This document shows positions 26,786-36,367 of a stretch of DNA of 64,000 nt, piece by piece (the first letter of the stretch is position 1; each line of letters opens with the position of its first letter). A program made the position numbers and the translations under genes. Location: the NCBI RefSeq assembly GCF_003202035.1, contig NZ_QJKC01000007.1, positions 62,001 to 126,000 of the forward strand, given 5' to 3'. Origin of the DNA: Aquitalea magnusonii (GTDB lineage Bacteria > Pseudomonadota > Gammaproteobacteria > Burkholderiales > Chromobacteriaceae). The notes below the pieces were generated by a model. The model saw only the letters and a program-made list of their open reading frames with translations. It did no database searches and was not told the DNA's origin.

Positions 26786-27337
26786 TCAGTCGCGCCGATG
26801 CGGCTGCCACAGCACATCAGGCCGGCCCAGCGCCTTGTTCAGATGGCGTGCCAGCACAAACAGCGCATCAGACAAACGGTTGAGATACTGGCGCGCCGCC
26901 ACCGACACCTCGCTATCCTGCGCCGCAGTCACCACGGCACGTTCGGCGCGACGGCAGACCGAGCGGGCCTGATGCGCCAGCGCGGCCTGGCGCGAACCGC
27001 CGGGCAGGATGAACTCCTTCAGCATGGGCAGCTCGGCATTCATGTCCGCCACCCACTCCTCCAGCATCAGCACATGCTCTGGCTTGAGCGCGGCATAACC
27101 CGGCACCGCCAGTTCTGAACCCAGATCGAACAGATCATGCTGCACGGCCAGCAGGCGCTGGGCGACCTCTTCCGGCAGATCCTCCGCCAGCAGTACGCCG
27201 ATCACCGAATTCAGCTCATCCACATCACCCAGCGCCTGCACGCGCGGGCTATCCTTGCCCACGCGGCTGCCATCGCCCAGCCCGGTACTACCATCATCCC
27301 CGGTTCGGGTGACAATGCGTGACAGTCTATGCCCCAT
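26786..27337 (-). CDS. pduO: Cob(I)alamin adenosyltransferase, PduO type
   Basis: A 183-residue enzyme that transfers adenosyl from ATP to reduced cobalamin, giving coenzyme B12. The family N-terminus IVTRTGDDGSTGLGDGSRV and the RAERAVV and LNRLSDALFVLAR segments are clear. It overlaps the stop of the upstream acidic repeat gene by one base (27337), so the two are translationally coupled even though no functional link is obvious. No B12-dependent enzyme or biosynthesis gene is in the window. Confidence 0.93.
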   Translation of the reverse strand: MGHRLSRIVTRTGDDGSTGLGDGSRVGKDSPRVQALGDVDELNSVIGVLLAEDLPEEVAQRLLAVQHDLFDLGSELAVPGYAALKPEHVLMLEEWVADMNAELPMLKEFILPGGSRQAALAHQARSVCRRAERAVVTAAQDSEVSVAARQYLNRLSDALFVLARHLNKALGRPDVLWQPHRRD

Positions 27338-29343
27338 CAGTCCTGCTCCCCTCGCGGGGCGTCATGCCGCCCCTGCTGTTCGCGCCCCAGTGCCAGGATG
27401 GCCTGGCGCAGGCTTTCTTTCAATGTTTCACCAAACAACATGTCGTAGTCTTCTTTCAATTGCTGCATCACGCCGGACAGCATGTTCTTGGCCTGCAGTT
27501 CCAGTGCATCCTGCAACCACAAGGACAGCTCCACCTTCATCCTTGGCAGCAGCTTTTCATACATCGCCTCCACCAGCGCCCGCTCATCCACCACCGCCAC
27601 GGTTGCATCAGGCTTGCCAACCGGATTCATCAGCGCAGAAGCGGCTGTGGCCGTGGTCACTGCGGCGACATTGAGCACTTCCACCGCCTTGCCGGCCTCC
27701 GCAGCAGGCTGGACATGGGCTTGCGGCATGGCAGCGGCAAAACTGGCACCGGCCAGCTCTTCCAGCAAAGGCGGTTCGATGACTTGCTCAGCTGCAGTCT
27801 GCAATACTGGCTGGACCACCGGCGCAGGCTGAGTTGCCACTGCCTGCGGCTCGGCCTGCACTTCGTCTGGCAAGGCGGGAATAGCGGGCGCGTCCGGAGC
27901 TACGGCCGCCTGCCGCTCGCTGGCAAAGGGCGACTCGGCAAACAAGCCCTGCACAGCAGATGCAGCAGCCTTGACTACCGGCACCTCCGGCTCGCCATCC
28001 ACCTCGGTTTCGCTCTCCTTGTCCACCTCGCCCACCGTGGGCCAGCCTTCTTCCTGCTCCAGCACCGGCAAGGCAGCCGCACTATCCGCCACGGCAGGCG
28101 CTGCCAGCTCATCCTGCCACTCCGCTTGCAGCAGCGGCGCGGCGGCGATCACGGCTGCTTCGTCCGGTATTTCCACTTCGGTTTCGTTCAGGCGGTCGAC
28201 ATCACCCAGGCTGGGCCAGTCTTCTTCCTGCTCCAGCACCGGCACAGCCAGTGCGCTGTCCGGCACGGCGTGCTCGGGCGGCTCGTCTTGCCACTCGGCT
28301 TGCAGCAGCGGCGCAGCGGCCTGCACTGCCGCGTCGGCCGGCAGCTCGCGCTCGGTTTCGTTCAGGCGGTCGACATCGCCCAGACTGGGCCAGTCCTCTT
28401 CCTGACTCTCTGCAGCGACAGCGCCCGGCAGATCGGCCATGGCAGCCCGCAACTCGGCCTCGCCAAGCGATGCGAAGGTTTGCTGGGCTGCCGCCGGCGC
28501 AGCCGGTGCGGCATGAAAGCGTTGCAGGCTTTCTTCCTGCGCCAGCGTCAGTTCGGCCGCGTGCAATACATCATCCAGCGAACTGGGCGTCGCCGCCACC
28601 AGTGCTTGCGCGCGCGCCAGCAATTCGGCGGCAGAGGGGCGGGCCTCTTCCACCTTGCCCACACCACCACCCAGCACACCATCTGGCAGACTATCCAGCG
28701 AAATGGACAAACCACCCGGCAAGGCCGGGGGCGGCGGCTCGGCAGGAACAGACGGCATTGCTTCAGCCACAGCAGCGGATGGCGCGACCGGTGCTTGCCC
28801 TACTGCGGCCGGCCGCTCGGCCGCTGGCTGTGGCGCCGTGGCAGGCGATGACGGTTCGGGCTGACTGCCCGCTGCCGACGCTGGCGGCACATGGCCATCC
28901 AGCATGAATTCAAAGCCATCCACCGCCATCACCGGCGCCTCTGGCCGCAACACCGGTGGCACCGGCGCCGCCGGCACAGGCTCTGGCCGCGCCTCGGGCA
29001 AGACCTGCTCCAGCGACAGCTCATCGGCCAGGGGCTCATCCAGATCGAGCGAGGGCAAGGCGGTCAGGTCGAGCGCGGCAGCAGCCGGCACCTCTGCCGG
29101 ACTGACCACATCCAGATCCTCCAGCGTCAGCTCCGGTATTTCCAGCTCGGCCATGGCGTGATCTGGCGGGGCCAGGGTTTGCTGCATCACGTCCAGCTCG
29201 CTGGAGAAGTCAAAGTCCGGGACATCCAGCACTTCCTCGGCCAGCACCGGCACGGCGGACTCATCCACCACTTCATCCAGTACCGGCAGGTCCAGCTCGT
29301 CCCAAGAGGGCAGATCAGGCATTGGCGACTCGTTCATGGTCAC
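27337..29343 (-). CDS. Large acidic, proline-rich repeat protein with helical C-terminus
   Basis: A 668-residue protein of no family I can name. Residues ~1-130 are very acidic with repeated LDLPVLDE/LDVPDFDF-like motifs. Residues ~130-320 are Ala/Pro/Val-rich. Then come 58-residue tandem repeats beginning EEDWPSLGDVDRLNETE (two full, one degenerate). The last ~80 residues form a helical domain (ALVEAMYEKLLPRMKVELSL, then AKNMLSGVMQQLKEDYDMLF). Lysine is scarce; there is no signal peptide or transmembrane segment. It begins inside the end of holC (overlap four bases) and ends in pduO. It may be an assembly scaffold; alternatives are FimV-like or polar-organising proteins, both unproven. Confidence 0.7.
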   Translation of the reverse strand: MTMNESPMPDLPSWDELDLPVLDEVVDESAVPVLAEEVLDVPDFDFSSELDVMQQTLAPPDHAMAELEIPELTLEDLDVVSPAEVPAAAALDLTALPSLDLDEPLADELSLEQVLPEARPEPVPAAPVPPVLRPEAPVMAVDGFEFMLDGHVPPASAAGSQPEPSSPATAPQPAAERPAAVGQAPVAPSAAVAEAMPSVPAEPPPPALPGGLSISLDSLPDGVLGGGVGKVEEARPSAAELLARAQALVAATPSSLDDVLHAAELTLAQEESLQRFHAAPAAPAAAQQTFASLGEAELRAAMADLPGAVAAESQEEDWPSLGDVDRLNETERELPADAAVQAAAPLLQAEWQDEPPEHAVPDSALAVPVLEQEEDWPSLGDVDRLNETEVEIPDEAAVIAAAPLLQAEWQDELAAPAVADSAAALPVLEQEEGWPTVGEVDKESETEVDGEPEVPVVKAAASAVQGLFAESPFASERQAAVAPDAPAIPALPDEVQAEPQAVATQPAPVVQPVLQTAAEQVIEPPLLEELAGASFAAAMPQAHVQPAAEAGKAVEVLNVAAVTTATAASALMNPVGKPDATVAVVDERALVEAMYEKLLPRMKVELSLWLQDALELQAKNMLSGVMQQLKEDYDMLFGETLKESLRQAILALGREQQGRHDAPRGEQD
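27880..28401 (-). repeat. Tandem 174-bp repeats in the acidic protein gene
   Basis: Three units with an exact 174-bp (58-codon) period; the landmark TCGGTTTCG starts at 28004, 28178 and 28352. Units 1 (28228-28401) and 2 (28054-28227) are well conserved, while unit 3 (to ~27880) has diverged strongly after its first third. Confidence 0.85.
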
Positions 29344-29762
29344 TTGTGGCTCATGTCGTGATGTTGGATTTCACAGCCCAGCGTTCGATAGGCCTTGAAG
29401 CGGTGACGCGCTGTGGCCAGTGCAGCCTCATCGCTTCCCACTATCTCCAGAATACGGGAAAAATGCTGCGGTGCGGGCGGTAATTCTGCCCCCAGGTTGA
29501 GCAGGACCGGATGCTGCAGTGCAGGCGGCAGTTCGGCCGTCAGCCAGATGGGCGTCTGCGCTGCCTCGGCCGCATCCAGCCGGCAATGGGCAATGAACTG
29601 GGTATCACCCAGACACCACAGCCGGTTGCTGAAGGTGTCGAGCGCCCGCTCGTCTTCCAGCCACACCAGCAGGCGCTCTTGCTTGCGGAATACCGTTGCG
29701 GCCAGCTTGCAGGCGAACTCCTGCGGCTGGGCCACATTGGTATAAAAATCAATCCGCGTCAT
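29340..29762 (-). CDS. holC: DNA polymerase III chi subunit
   Basis: A 140-residue protein that links the clamp loader to single-strand binding protein. The N-terminus MTRIDFYTNVAQPQEFACKL and the LWCLGDTQFIAHC block match HolC (E. coli 147). The ATG at 29762 lies within the end of pepA (14-base overlap), the usual pepA-holC arrangement. It overlaps the acidic repeat gene by four bases. Confidence 0.92.
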   Translation of the reverse strand: MTRIDFYTNVAQPQEFACKLAATVFRKQERLLVWLEDERALDTFSNRLWCLGDTQFIAHCRLDAAEAAQTPIWLTAELPPALQHPVLLNLGAELPPAPQHFSRILEIVGSDEAALATARHRFKAYRTLGCEIQHHDMSHK

Positions 29763-31314
29763 CTTCAACGATTTCAGGGGATTCACGGCGCGGACGGCCA
29801 CGGCGCACCACATTGCCCAGGGCGATGTCGGCACGATCCTGCAGGAACTGCACCAGCAGCGGCACCGGACGGCCGGTGGCCCCCTTGTCCTTGCCGCTCT
29901 TCCAGGCGGTGCCGGCGATGTCCAGATGCGCCCAGTCGTAGGATTTGGCAAAGCGCGACAGGAAGCAGGCGGCGGTGATGCTGCCACCCGGACGGCCGCC
30001 GATATTGGCCATGTCGGCAAACGGGCTCTTGAGCAACTCCTGGTACTCGTCCCACAGCGGCATGTGCCAGGCGCGGTCGGCCACTTCTTCGCCGGCCGCC
30101 AGCAGCTCACGCGCCAGGCTGTCCTGGTTGCTGTACAGGCCGGTGGCGACATGGCCGAGGGCGATGACGCAGGCTCCGGTGAGCGTGGCCACATCGATCA
30201 CGGTGTCCGGATTGAAACGCTCGGCGAAGGTCAGCGCATCGCACAGGATCAAGCGGCCTTCCGCATCGGTATTCAGTACTTCGATGGTCTGGCCGGACAG
30301 GCTGGTGATGATGTCGCCAGGCTTGACCGCATTGCCGGCCGGCATGTTTTCGCAGGCCGGGACGATGGCCACCAGATTGATCGGCAGCTTCATTTCCACG
30401 GCAGCGCGGAAAGCGCCCAGCACCGAGGCGGCGCCGCACATATCGTACTTCATCTCGTCCATGCCCTCGCCGGGCTTGAGCGAAATGCCGCCGGAATCAA
30501 AGGTGATGCCCTTGCCCACCAGCGTCAGCGGACGGTCGCTCTTGTCCTTGGCGCCCTGGTATTGCAGCACGATCAGCTTGGGTTCCTGCACACTGCCACG
30601 CGCCACGGACAGGAAGGACGCCAGACCAAGCTCTTCCAGCTGTGCCTGGCCATAGATTTGCACGCCACAGCCAAAGTCGGCCGCAATACGCTCGGCCTCG
30701 CCTGCCAGATAGCTCGGGGTGCAGACATTGGGCGGCAGATTGCCCAGATCCTTGGCCAGCTTCATGCCGTTGCCAATGGCCAAGCCGCGCTGCAAGCCCT
30801 TCTCGCCATCAGCCAGATCACTGCGACGCGGCACCGCCAGCGTCAGCTTGCGCGGTTCGCGCACGCTTTCGTCCTGCTTGCTCTTGAAACGGTCGAAGCG
30901 ATAGAGCATGTCCAGTGTGACCACGGTGGCCTGTTCGATCATCCACTCGACATCGTGTTTCTTCACGGTGAGTTCGGTCAGATAGCTGACGGCTTCGGTG
31001 GCCGAGGTCTGGGTCAGGCTGCGGATGGAGCTGCGTACCGCTTCGCGGTATTCCTTGGCACGGAAATCGCGCTCCTTGCCCAGACCCACCAGCATGACAC
31101 GGTCACACAGGGTATGCGGCACCGAATGCAGCAACAGTGTGCTGCCCAGCTTGCCTTCCATGTCGCCGCGGCGGATCACATCGCTGATGAAGCCATTGGA
31201 GATGCGATCCAGCAAATCGGCTGCGAAGGTCAGCTTGCGCGATTCATAGACACCTACTATCACGCAGGCAACGCGCTGTTTTTCCGGGCTGCCGCTTTTT
31301 ATGTTAAATTCCAT
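29749..31314 (-). CDS. pepA: Leucyl aminopeptidase A
   Basis: A 521-residue M17-family zinc/manganese aminopeptidase (E. coli 503). The catalytic core shows GKGITFDSGGISLKPGEGMD and the signature NTDAEGRLIL with its metal ligands. In E. coli PepA also binds DNA. It is the first gene of the operon pepA-holC-acidic protein-pduO and is divergent from lptF. The divergent gap (31315-31517) holds the promoters of both. Confidence 0.96.
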   Translation of the reverse strand: MEFNIKSGSPEKQRVACVIVGVYESRKLTFAADLLDRISNGFISDVIRRGDMEGKLGSTLLLHSVPHTLCDRVMLVGLGKERDFRAKEYREAVRSSIRSLTQTSATEAVSYLTELTVKKHDVEWMIEQATVVTLDMLYRFDRFKSKQDESVREPRKLTLAVPRRSDLADGEKGLQRGLAIGNGMKLAKDLGNLPPNVCTPSYLAGEAERIAADFGCGVQIYGQAQLEELGLASFLSVARGSVQEPKLIVLQYQGAKDKSDRPLTLVGKGITFDSGGISLKPGEGMDEMKYDMCGAASVLGAFRAAVEMKLPINLVAIVPACENMPAGNAVKPGDIITSLSGQTIEVLNTDAEGRLILCDALTFAERFNPDTVIDVATLTGACVIALGHVATGLYSNQDSLARELLAAGEEVADRAWHMPLWDEYQELLKSPFADMANIGGRPGGSITAACFLSRFAKSYDWAHLDIAGTAWKSGKDKGATGRPVPLLVQFLQDRADIALGNVVRRGRPRRESPEIVEDDAD

Positions 31315-31517
31315 CTTGTACTCCCGTGTAATGCGAGTGTCAGTTGTTCCACTTCTTGACAGGCTGTCTGCACCAGATTTTGTGCCGGAAAGCCCTGCCT
31401 GTAGCAGGCGAAGACAGAAGCTGCGTCCATCCCGAAATTTGCCGAAAACGGCGTTTCAGAGTTATCAAATCAAATTATCACTACGCTAGTCACAAAAAGT
31501 CAAAAAGGCACTGATAA

Positions 31518-32618
31518 ATGGTTTTTCGTAAAAGCCTGACCCGAGAATTGACTTTTACCGCCCTGGGCGTATTTGTCGTCCTGCTGGCCATCATTCTCTC
31601 CACCCAGGCGATCAATTTGCTCGGCCGCGCCGCCGAAGGACAAATCGCCAATGAGGCGGTCACTGCACTGATCGGCTTCTGGGCGCTCGGCCTGTTTCCT
31701 CTGCTGATGATCCTCACCGTTTTCGTCACCGTGCTGGTGGTGCTGACCCGTATCTGGCGCGACCACGAAATGGCCGTCTGGCTGTCGTCCGGCCTGTCGC
31801 TGCGCGACTGGGTGTGGCCGGTGATGCGTTTCACCATTCCGCTGGCCCTGCTGGTGGGCATCGTGTCGCTGTATATTGCCCCCTGGGCCGAAGAACGCAG
31901 CCAGGTCTATGCCGAAATCCTCAAGCGGCGCGAAGAGATCAGCGCCATTGCCCCGGGCGTGTTCAAGGAAACCGGTTCGGGCAGCAAGGTGTATTTCATC
32001 GAAAGCTATGGCGGCGAGCATGGTGCTGCCACCAATATCTTCATGCAGGACATGAGCGAGGGCAAGGTGTCCAGCATCTTTGCCAAGCGTGGCTACATTA
32101 CCGTCAACGACGATAACGAGCGGGTACTGGTGCTGGAAGATGGCCGGCGCTATGTGGGTGAGCCGGGCCAGTCCAACTACGAAGTCGGCAGCTTCAAGCG
32201 TTATAGCGTGGTAGTGGGGAATAACCAGAAGCTGGTCGCGCGCCCGAACAATCGCCAGGCGCAAAGCACCAGCGCGCTGCTTGGCAGCAGTGATCCGGGC
32301 TATCGTTCGGAACTGGTATGGCGCCTGTCGATGCCGCTGAGCTGCCTGGTGCTGGCCTTCCTGGCCATCCCCCTGTCCTATTACAATCCGCGCAACGGCC
32401 ATGCCCACAATCTGGTGGTCGCCCTGCTCGCCTTCTTCCTGTACCAGAACAGCCTGACGCTGGTGCGCAACTGGATTACCCAGGGCAAGGTCGGCATGGC
32501 CAGCATTCTGCTGGTGCATGTCATCGTGCTGATCATTGCCGTTTTGCTGCTGAAATACCGTGACCGCCCGGCCAATACCGTGCGCCAGACCCTGAAATAC
32601 TTCCTGCACAAGCACTGA
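31518..32618 (+). CDS. lptF: LPS export permease LptF
   Basis: A 366-residue inner-membrane subunit of the LptB2FG transporter that extracts lipopolysaccharide and feeds LptC/LptA. Three N-terminal and three C-terminal membrane segments enclose a periplasmic beta-jellyroll domain (~120-260). The length equals E. coli LptF. It is followed five bases later by lptG. The lptF/lptG pair divergent from pepA is the common gram-negative arrangement. Confidence 0.94.
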   Translation: MVFRKSLTRELTFTALGVFVVLLAIILSTQAINLLGRAAEGQIANEAVTALIGFWALGLFPLLMILTVFVTVLVVLTRIWRDHEMAVWLSSGLSLRDWVWPVMRFTIPLALLVGIVSLYIAPWAEERSQVYAEILKRREEISAIAPGVFKETGSGSKVYFIESYGGEHGAATNIFMQDMSEGKVSSIFAKRGYITVNDDNERVLVLEDGRRYVGEPGQSNYEVGSFKRYSVVVGNNQKLVARPNNRQAQSTSALLGSSDPGYRSELVWRLSMPLSCLVLAFLAIPLSYYNPRNGHAHNLVVALLAFFLYQNSLTLVRNWITQGKVGMASILLVHVIVLIIAVLLLKYRDRPANTVRQTLKYFLHKH

Positions 32619-32623
32619 GCCCG

Positions 32624-33700
32624 ATGAAACTGATTTATCGCTACATCATCAGCGCGCTGACCCAGTCCACGCTGTTTACCCTGGCAGCCCTGCTGGGCCT
32701 TTATGGATTCTTCGACATCATCCATGAAGTGCCGGACCTGAACCAGGGCGGCTACCACATCGGCAAGATGCTGGCCTATATCGCCATGCAGGCTCCCGGC
32801 CATGCCTACGAACTGATGCCGCTGGCGGTGCTGATCGGCGGCATGGTGGCCATGACCCAGCTGGCCAGCTCCAGTGAATACACGGTGATCCGCACCTGCG
32901 GCATCACCCTGGCCCAGATTGCCCGCACCCTGCTGCTGTTCGGCCTGGGCTTCGCCATCCTCACCACCGCACTGGGCGAATTCATCAGTCCCTACTCGCT
33001 GCAACAGGCCGAACGCATGAAACTGTCGGCCATGCGCTCGATGGTGGCGCAGGAGTTCCGCTCCGGCATCTGGGTGAAAGACAACAACAACTTCATCAAT
33101 GTCCATGAGATGCTGCCGGACACCACCCTGCTTGGCGTGCGCATCTATACCTATGATGATAATTATCAACTGGTGACCACCCGTTATGCCGAGCGCGGCA
33201 ATTTCCTGCGCGGCACCCATATCTGGCAGCTGAGCAATGTGGTGGAAACCCATCTGTATGCCGATCACACCGAAAGCAAATCGGTGCCGCTGGCACAGTG
33301 GAGCTCCATCATCGAGCCGGACATCCTCAATGTGCTGCTGGTGGTGCCGGAACAGATGTCGGCCCTGAGCCTGATGAAATACATCGAACACCTGAGCGCC
33401 AACAAACAGCAAACCCAGCGCTACGACATTGCCCTGTGGGGTAAGCTGTTCTATCCGCTGGCCTGTGTGTCGATGGCGCTGGTGGCGCTGGCATTCACGC
33501 CGCAGCAGCGCCGCCACGGCCAGCTTGGCCTCAAGCTGTTTGCCGGCATTTGCCTGGGGGTGGGCTTTCACTTCATCAACCGCCTGTTCGGCCACCTGGG
33601 CTTGCTGTACAACTGGAACCCGGTGATCTCGGCCACGGTACCCACCCTGCTGTTTCTGTTCGCCGGCATCGCCCTCATCCTGAAACAGGAAAGACGCTGA
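32624..33700 (+). CDS. lptG: LPS export permease LptG
   Basis: A 358-residue partner of LptF (E. coli 360). It starts MKLIYRYIISALTQSTLFTL, has a periplasmic jellyroll between two groups of membrane helices, and ends with the typical NRLFGHLGLLYNWNPVISA and LLFLFAGIALIL segments. glnD starts one base after its stop, so lptF-lptG-glnD are probably one transcript. Confidence 0.94.
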   Translation: MKLIYRYIISALTQSTLFTLAALLGLYGFFDIIHEVPDLNQGGYHIGKMLAYIAMQAPGHAYELMPLAVLIGGMVAMTQLASSSEYTVIRTCGITLAQIARTLLLFGLGFAILTTALGEFISPYSLQQAERMKLSAMRSMVAQEFRSGIWVKDNNNFINVHEMLPDTTLLGVRIYTYDDNYQLVTTRYAERGNFLRGTHIWQLSNVVETHLYADHTESKSVPLAQWSSIIEPDILNVLLVVPEQMSALSLMKYIEHLSANKQQTQRYDIALWGKLFYPLACVSMALVALAFTPQQRRHGQLGLKLFAGICLGVGFHFINRLFGHLGLLYNWNPVISATVPTLLFLFAGIALILKQERR

Positions 33701-33701
33701 C

Positions 33702-36272
33702 ATGGAAGAATCCACCACCGAGCTGACCCAGGACCTGCGCAAACAGCTGACCAGCACCCGCCAGCGACTGGTCGAACACTATCTGGGCGAACGTGATCCG
33801 CAGCGCTATCTGGCGCAGCACAGTCTGGCGGTGGACCAGGTCCTGCAACAGCTATGGCAGCAGGCGGGGCTGGATGCCGATGCCTCGCTGATTGCCGTTG
33901 GCGGTTATGGTCGCGGCCAGCTATTCCCCTGCTCCGACATCGACGTGCTGGTCTTGCTGCCCAGCCCCACCCCGGCCGAACTGCCCGAGCGGGTGGCGGC
34001 ACTGATCAGCCGCATGTGGGATATCGGACTGGAAGTCGGCCACAGCGTACGCACCATTGAAGAATGCCTGCAGGAAGCGGCAGCAGACATCACCATCGAA
34101 ACCAATCTGCTGGAAAACCGCCTGATCGCCGGGGTGGCCGCGCCCTACCAGCAGCTGATTTCCCGCCTCGACTGCCAGCGCGACCCGCTGGCCTTCTTCG
34201 AAGGCAAGACGCTGGAGCAGCAACAACGCCACAACCGCCACTTTGGCGTCACCAACAATCTTGAACCGAATATCAAGGAAAGCCCCGGCGGCTTGCGTGA
34301 TCTGCACACCATCCTGTGGATCAGCAAGGCCATCGGGCTGGGTGAAAACTGGAGCGATCTGGTGCAGCGCGGCATCCTTACCCAGGCCGAAGCCCGGCTG
34401 ATCCACCACAGCGACCGCCAGCTGCAGCGCTTGCGCATCGACCTGCACATCCTGGCGCGCCGGCGCGAAGACCGGCTGATTTTCGACCTGCAGCAAAGCA
34501 TGGGCCTGGCCTGGGGCTTGCAGGACACGCCGGCCAAACGCGCCAGCGAGCAGGTGATGCAGCTTTACTTCCGCGCTGCCAAGACGGTGAGCCAGCTCAA
34601 TGGCATCCTGCTGCCCAATCTGCGCGCCCGGCTGTATTCGCAGGTGCCGCGCATCACCCAGAACCTGAACGAGCGCTTTTATTCGGTGAACGGCATGCTG
34701 GGCATCCGCCGCCCCGATGTCTTCGAAAAAGAGCCGTCCGCCATTCTGGAAGCCTTCCTCATGCTGCAGCGCAATCCGGAACTCACCGGCTTTGCGCCGC
34801 GCATGCTGCGCGCCTTGTGGCATGGTCGCAGCCATATCAACGACCGTTTCCGCAAGAACCCGGAAAACCGTCGCCTGTTCATGCAGATGCTGCGCGAGCC
34901 GGGCCTTACCCGCTGCCTGCGCCGCATGAATCTGTACGGCGTGCTGGGGCGTTATCTGCCGGGCTTTGGCCGCATCGTCGGCCAGATGCAGCACGACCTG
35001 TTCCATGTTTACACCGTGGATGAACACATCCTGATGGTGGTGCGCAATCTGCGCCGCTTTGCCATCAGCGCCTTCAACCACGAATACCCCTTCCTGTCAC
35101 GGCTGATCAACGACTTCGAGCGCCCGGAAGTGCTCTATGTAGCCGGCCTGTTCCACGACATTGCCAAGGGTCGTGGCGGCGACCACTCCACCCTGGGCAT
35201 GGTGGACGCGCGTGAATTCTGCGAACAGCACGAACTGTCGGCCGAAGATACCGAGCTGGTGGTGTGGCTGGTGGGGCAGCACCTGACCATGTCCAGCATC
35301 GCGCAGAAACAGGACATCTACGACCCGGACATCATCCAGCGCTTTGCTGAGCTGACCCGCACGCCGCGCCGGCTGGCAGCGCTGTATCTGCTGTCAGTAG
35401 CCGATATCCGCGGCACCAGCCCCAAGGTATGGAATGCCTGGAAAGCCAAGCTGCTGGAAGACCTGTATAACGCCACCCTGCGCGTACTGCTGCGCGGCGG
35501 CGAAGTGGACCTGAATTCGGAGCTGGAAGAACGCAAGACCCAGGCGCTCAGCCTGCTGCGCCTGTATGCAGTGCCGGCCGGCGTGGAGCAAAAACTGTGG
35601 TCGCAGCTGGACATGGTGTACTTCCTGCGCCACGAAGCACGCGAAATCGCCTGGCATGCGCGCATCCTCAACCGCTTCGTCAATATCGACACGCCGATGG
35701 TGCGGGCGCGACTGTCGGATGACCATGAAGGCATCCAGGTGCTGGTCTACACCCCGGACAAGCCGGAGCTGTTTGCCCGCACCTGCGCCTTCTTTGGCCG
35801 CACCAACTACAGCATTGCCGATGCCAAGGTCTACACCACGCGCCACGGCTATGCGCTGGATACCTTTCATGTCTTCATCCCCGAGCACCACGACGGCGAT
35901 TATCGTGACATGATCAACTTCATCGAATTCGAACTGGCCGAATGCCTGCGCCTGGAAACGCCGCCACCGCCGCCAGCCAATGGCCGTATCAGCCGCCATC
36001 TGAAGCACTTCCCCATTGCGCCGCAAGTGCTGATCCGCCCGGACGACAAGGACAATTACTATGTACTGTCCATTGTTGCCGGCGACCGCCCCGGCCTGCT
36101 GGCGCGCATTGCCAAGGTGCTGGCGGACTACCGCCTGAGTGTGCAGTCCGCCAAGATCATGACCCTGGGCAGCCGTGCGGAAGACTCCTTCCTGATCAGT
36201 GGTCCCGGCCTCAAGGACGACAAGACGGTATTGGCCCTGGAAAGCGCGCTGATCAGCGCCCTGCGCATCTGA
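33702..36272 (+). CDS. glnD: Bifunctional PII uridylyltransferase/uridylyl-removing enzyme
   Basis: An 856-residue nitrogen sensor that adds UMP to PII proteins when glutamine is low and removes it when high. Domain order: nucleotidyltransferase (GGYGRGQLFPCSDIDVLVLL near 67-86), helical linker, HD phosphohydrolase (LFHDIAKGRGGDHS near 485), and two C-terminal ACT domains that bind glutamine (LVYTPDKPELFARTCAFF, then IVAGDRPGLLARIAKVL). It follows lptG by one base. With glnE it completes the PII-glutamine synthetase cascade within this window. Confidence 0.95.
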   Translation: MEESTTELTQDLRKQLTSTRQRLVEHYLGERDPQRYLAQHSLAVDQVLQQLWQQAGLDADASLIAVGGYGRGQLFPCSDIDVLVLLPSPTPAELPERVAALISRMWDIGLEVGHSVRTIEECLQEAAADITIETNLLENRLIAGVAAPYQQLISRLDCQRDPLAFFEGKTLEQQQRHNRHFGVTNNLEPNIKESPGGLRDLHTILWISKAIGLGENWSDLVQRGILTQAEARLIHHSDRQLQRLRIDLHILARRREDRLIFDLQQSMGLAWGLQDTPAKRASEQVMQLYFRAAKTVSQLNGILLPNLRARLYSQVPRITQNLNERFYSVNGMLGIRRPDVFEKEPSAILEAFLMLQRNPELTGFAPRMLRALWHGRSHINDRFRKNPENRRLFMQMLREPGLTRCLRRMNLYGVLGRYLPGFGRIVGQMQHDLFHVYTVDEHILMVVRNLRRFAISAFNHEYPFLSRLINDFERPEVLYVAGLFHDIAKGRGGDHSTLGMVDAREFCEQHELSAEDTELVVWLVGQHLTMSSIAQKQDIYDPDIIQRFAELTRTPRRLAALYLLSVADIRGTSPKVWNAWKAKLLEDLYNATLRVLLRGGEVDLNSELEERKTQALSLLRLYAVPAGVEQKLWSQLDMVYFLRHEAREIAWHARILNRFVNIDTPMVRARLSDDHEGIQVLVYTPDKPELFARTCAFFGRTNYSIADAKVYTTRHGYALDTFHVFIPEHHDGDYRDMINFIEFELAECLRLETPPPPPANGRISRHLKHFPIAPQVLIRPDDKDNYYVLSIVAGDRPGLLARIAKVLADYRLSVQSAKIMTLGSRAEDSFLISGPGLKDDKTVLALESALISALRI

Positions 36273-36367
36273 ATACTGTCGGGCCGCCAGCGGCGGCCTG
36301 ACACAGGCTTTGACCACAGGCGGCTGGCGCCGTATGCTGCAGTATCAACTTACGCAAACGTAATGCC

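Noticed and set aside
27319-28851. 510-residue plus-strand frame over the acidic repeat gene
   Set aside because: Mirror of the repeat gene; the minus-strand frame has overlap-coupled neighbours on both sides, which favours it as the real one.
32381-33757. 458-residue minus-strand frame over lptG
   Set aside because: Antisense shadow of lptG, whose membrane topology and neighbours are clear.
36280-36298. GGCCGCC/GGCGGCC hairpin after glnD as terminator
   Set aside because: No T run follows; weak evidence compared with the other terminators.
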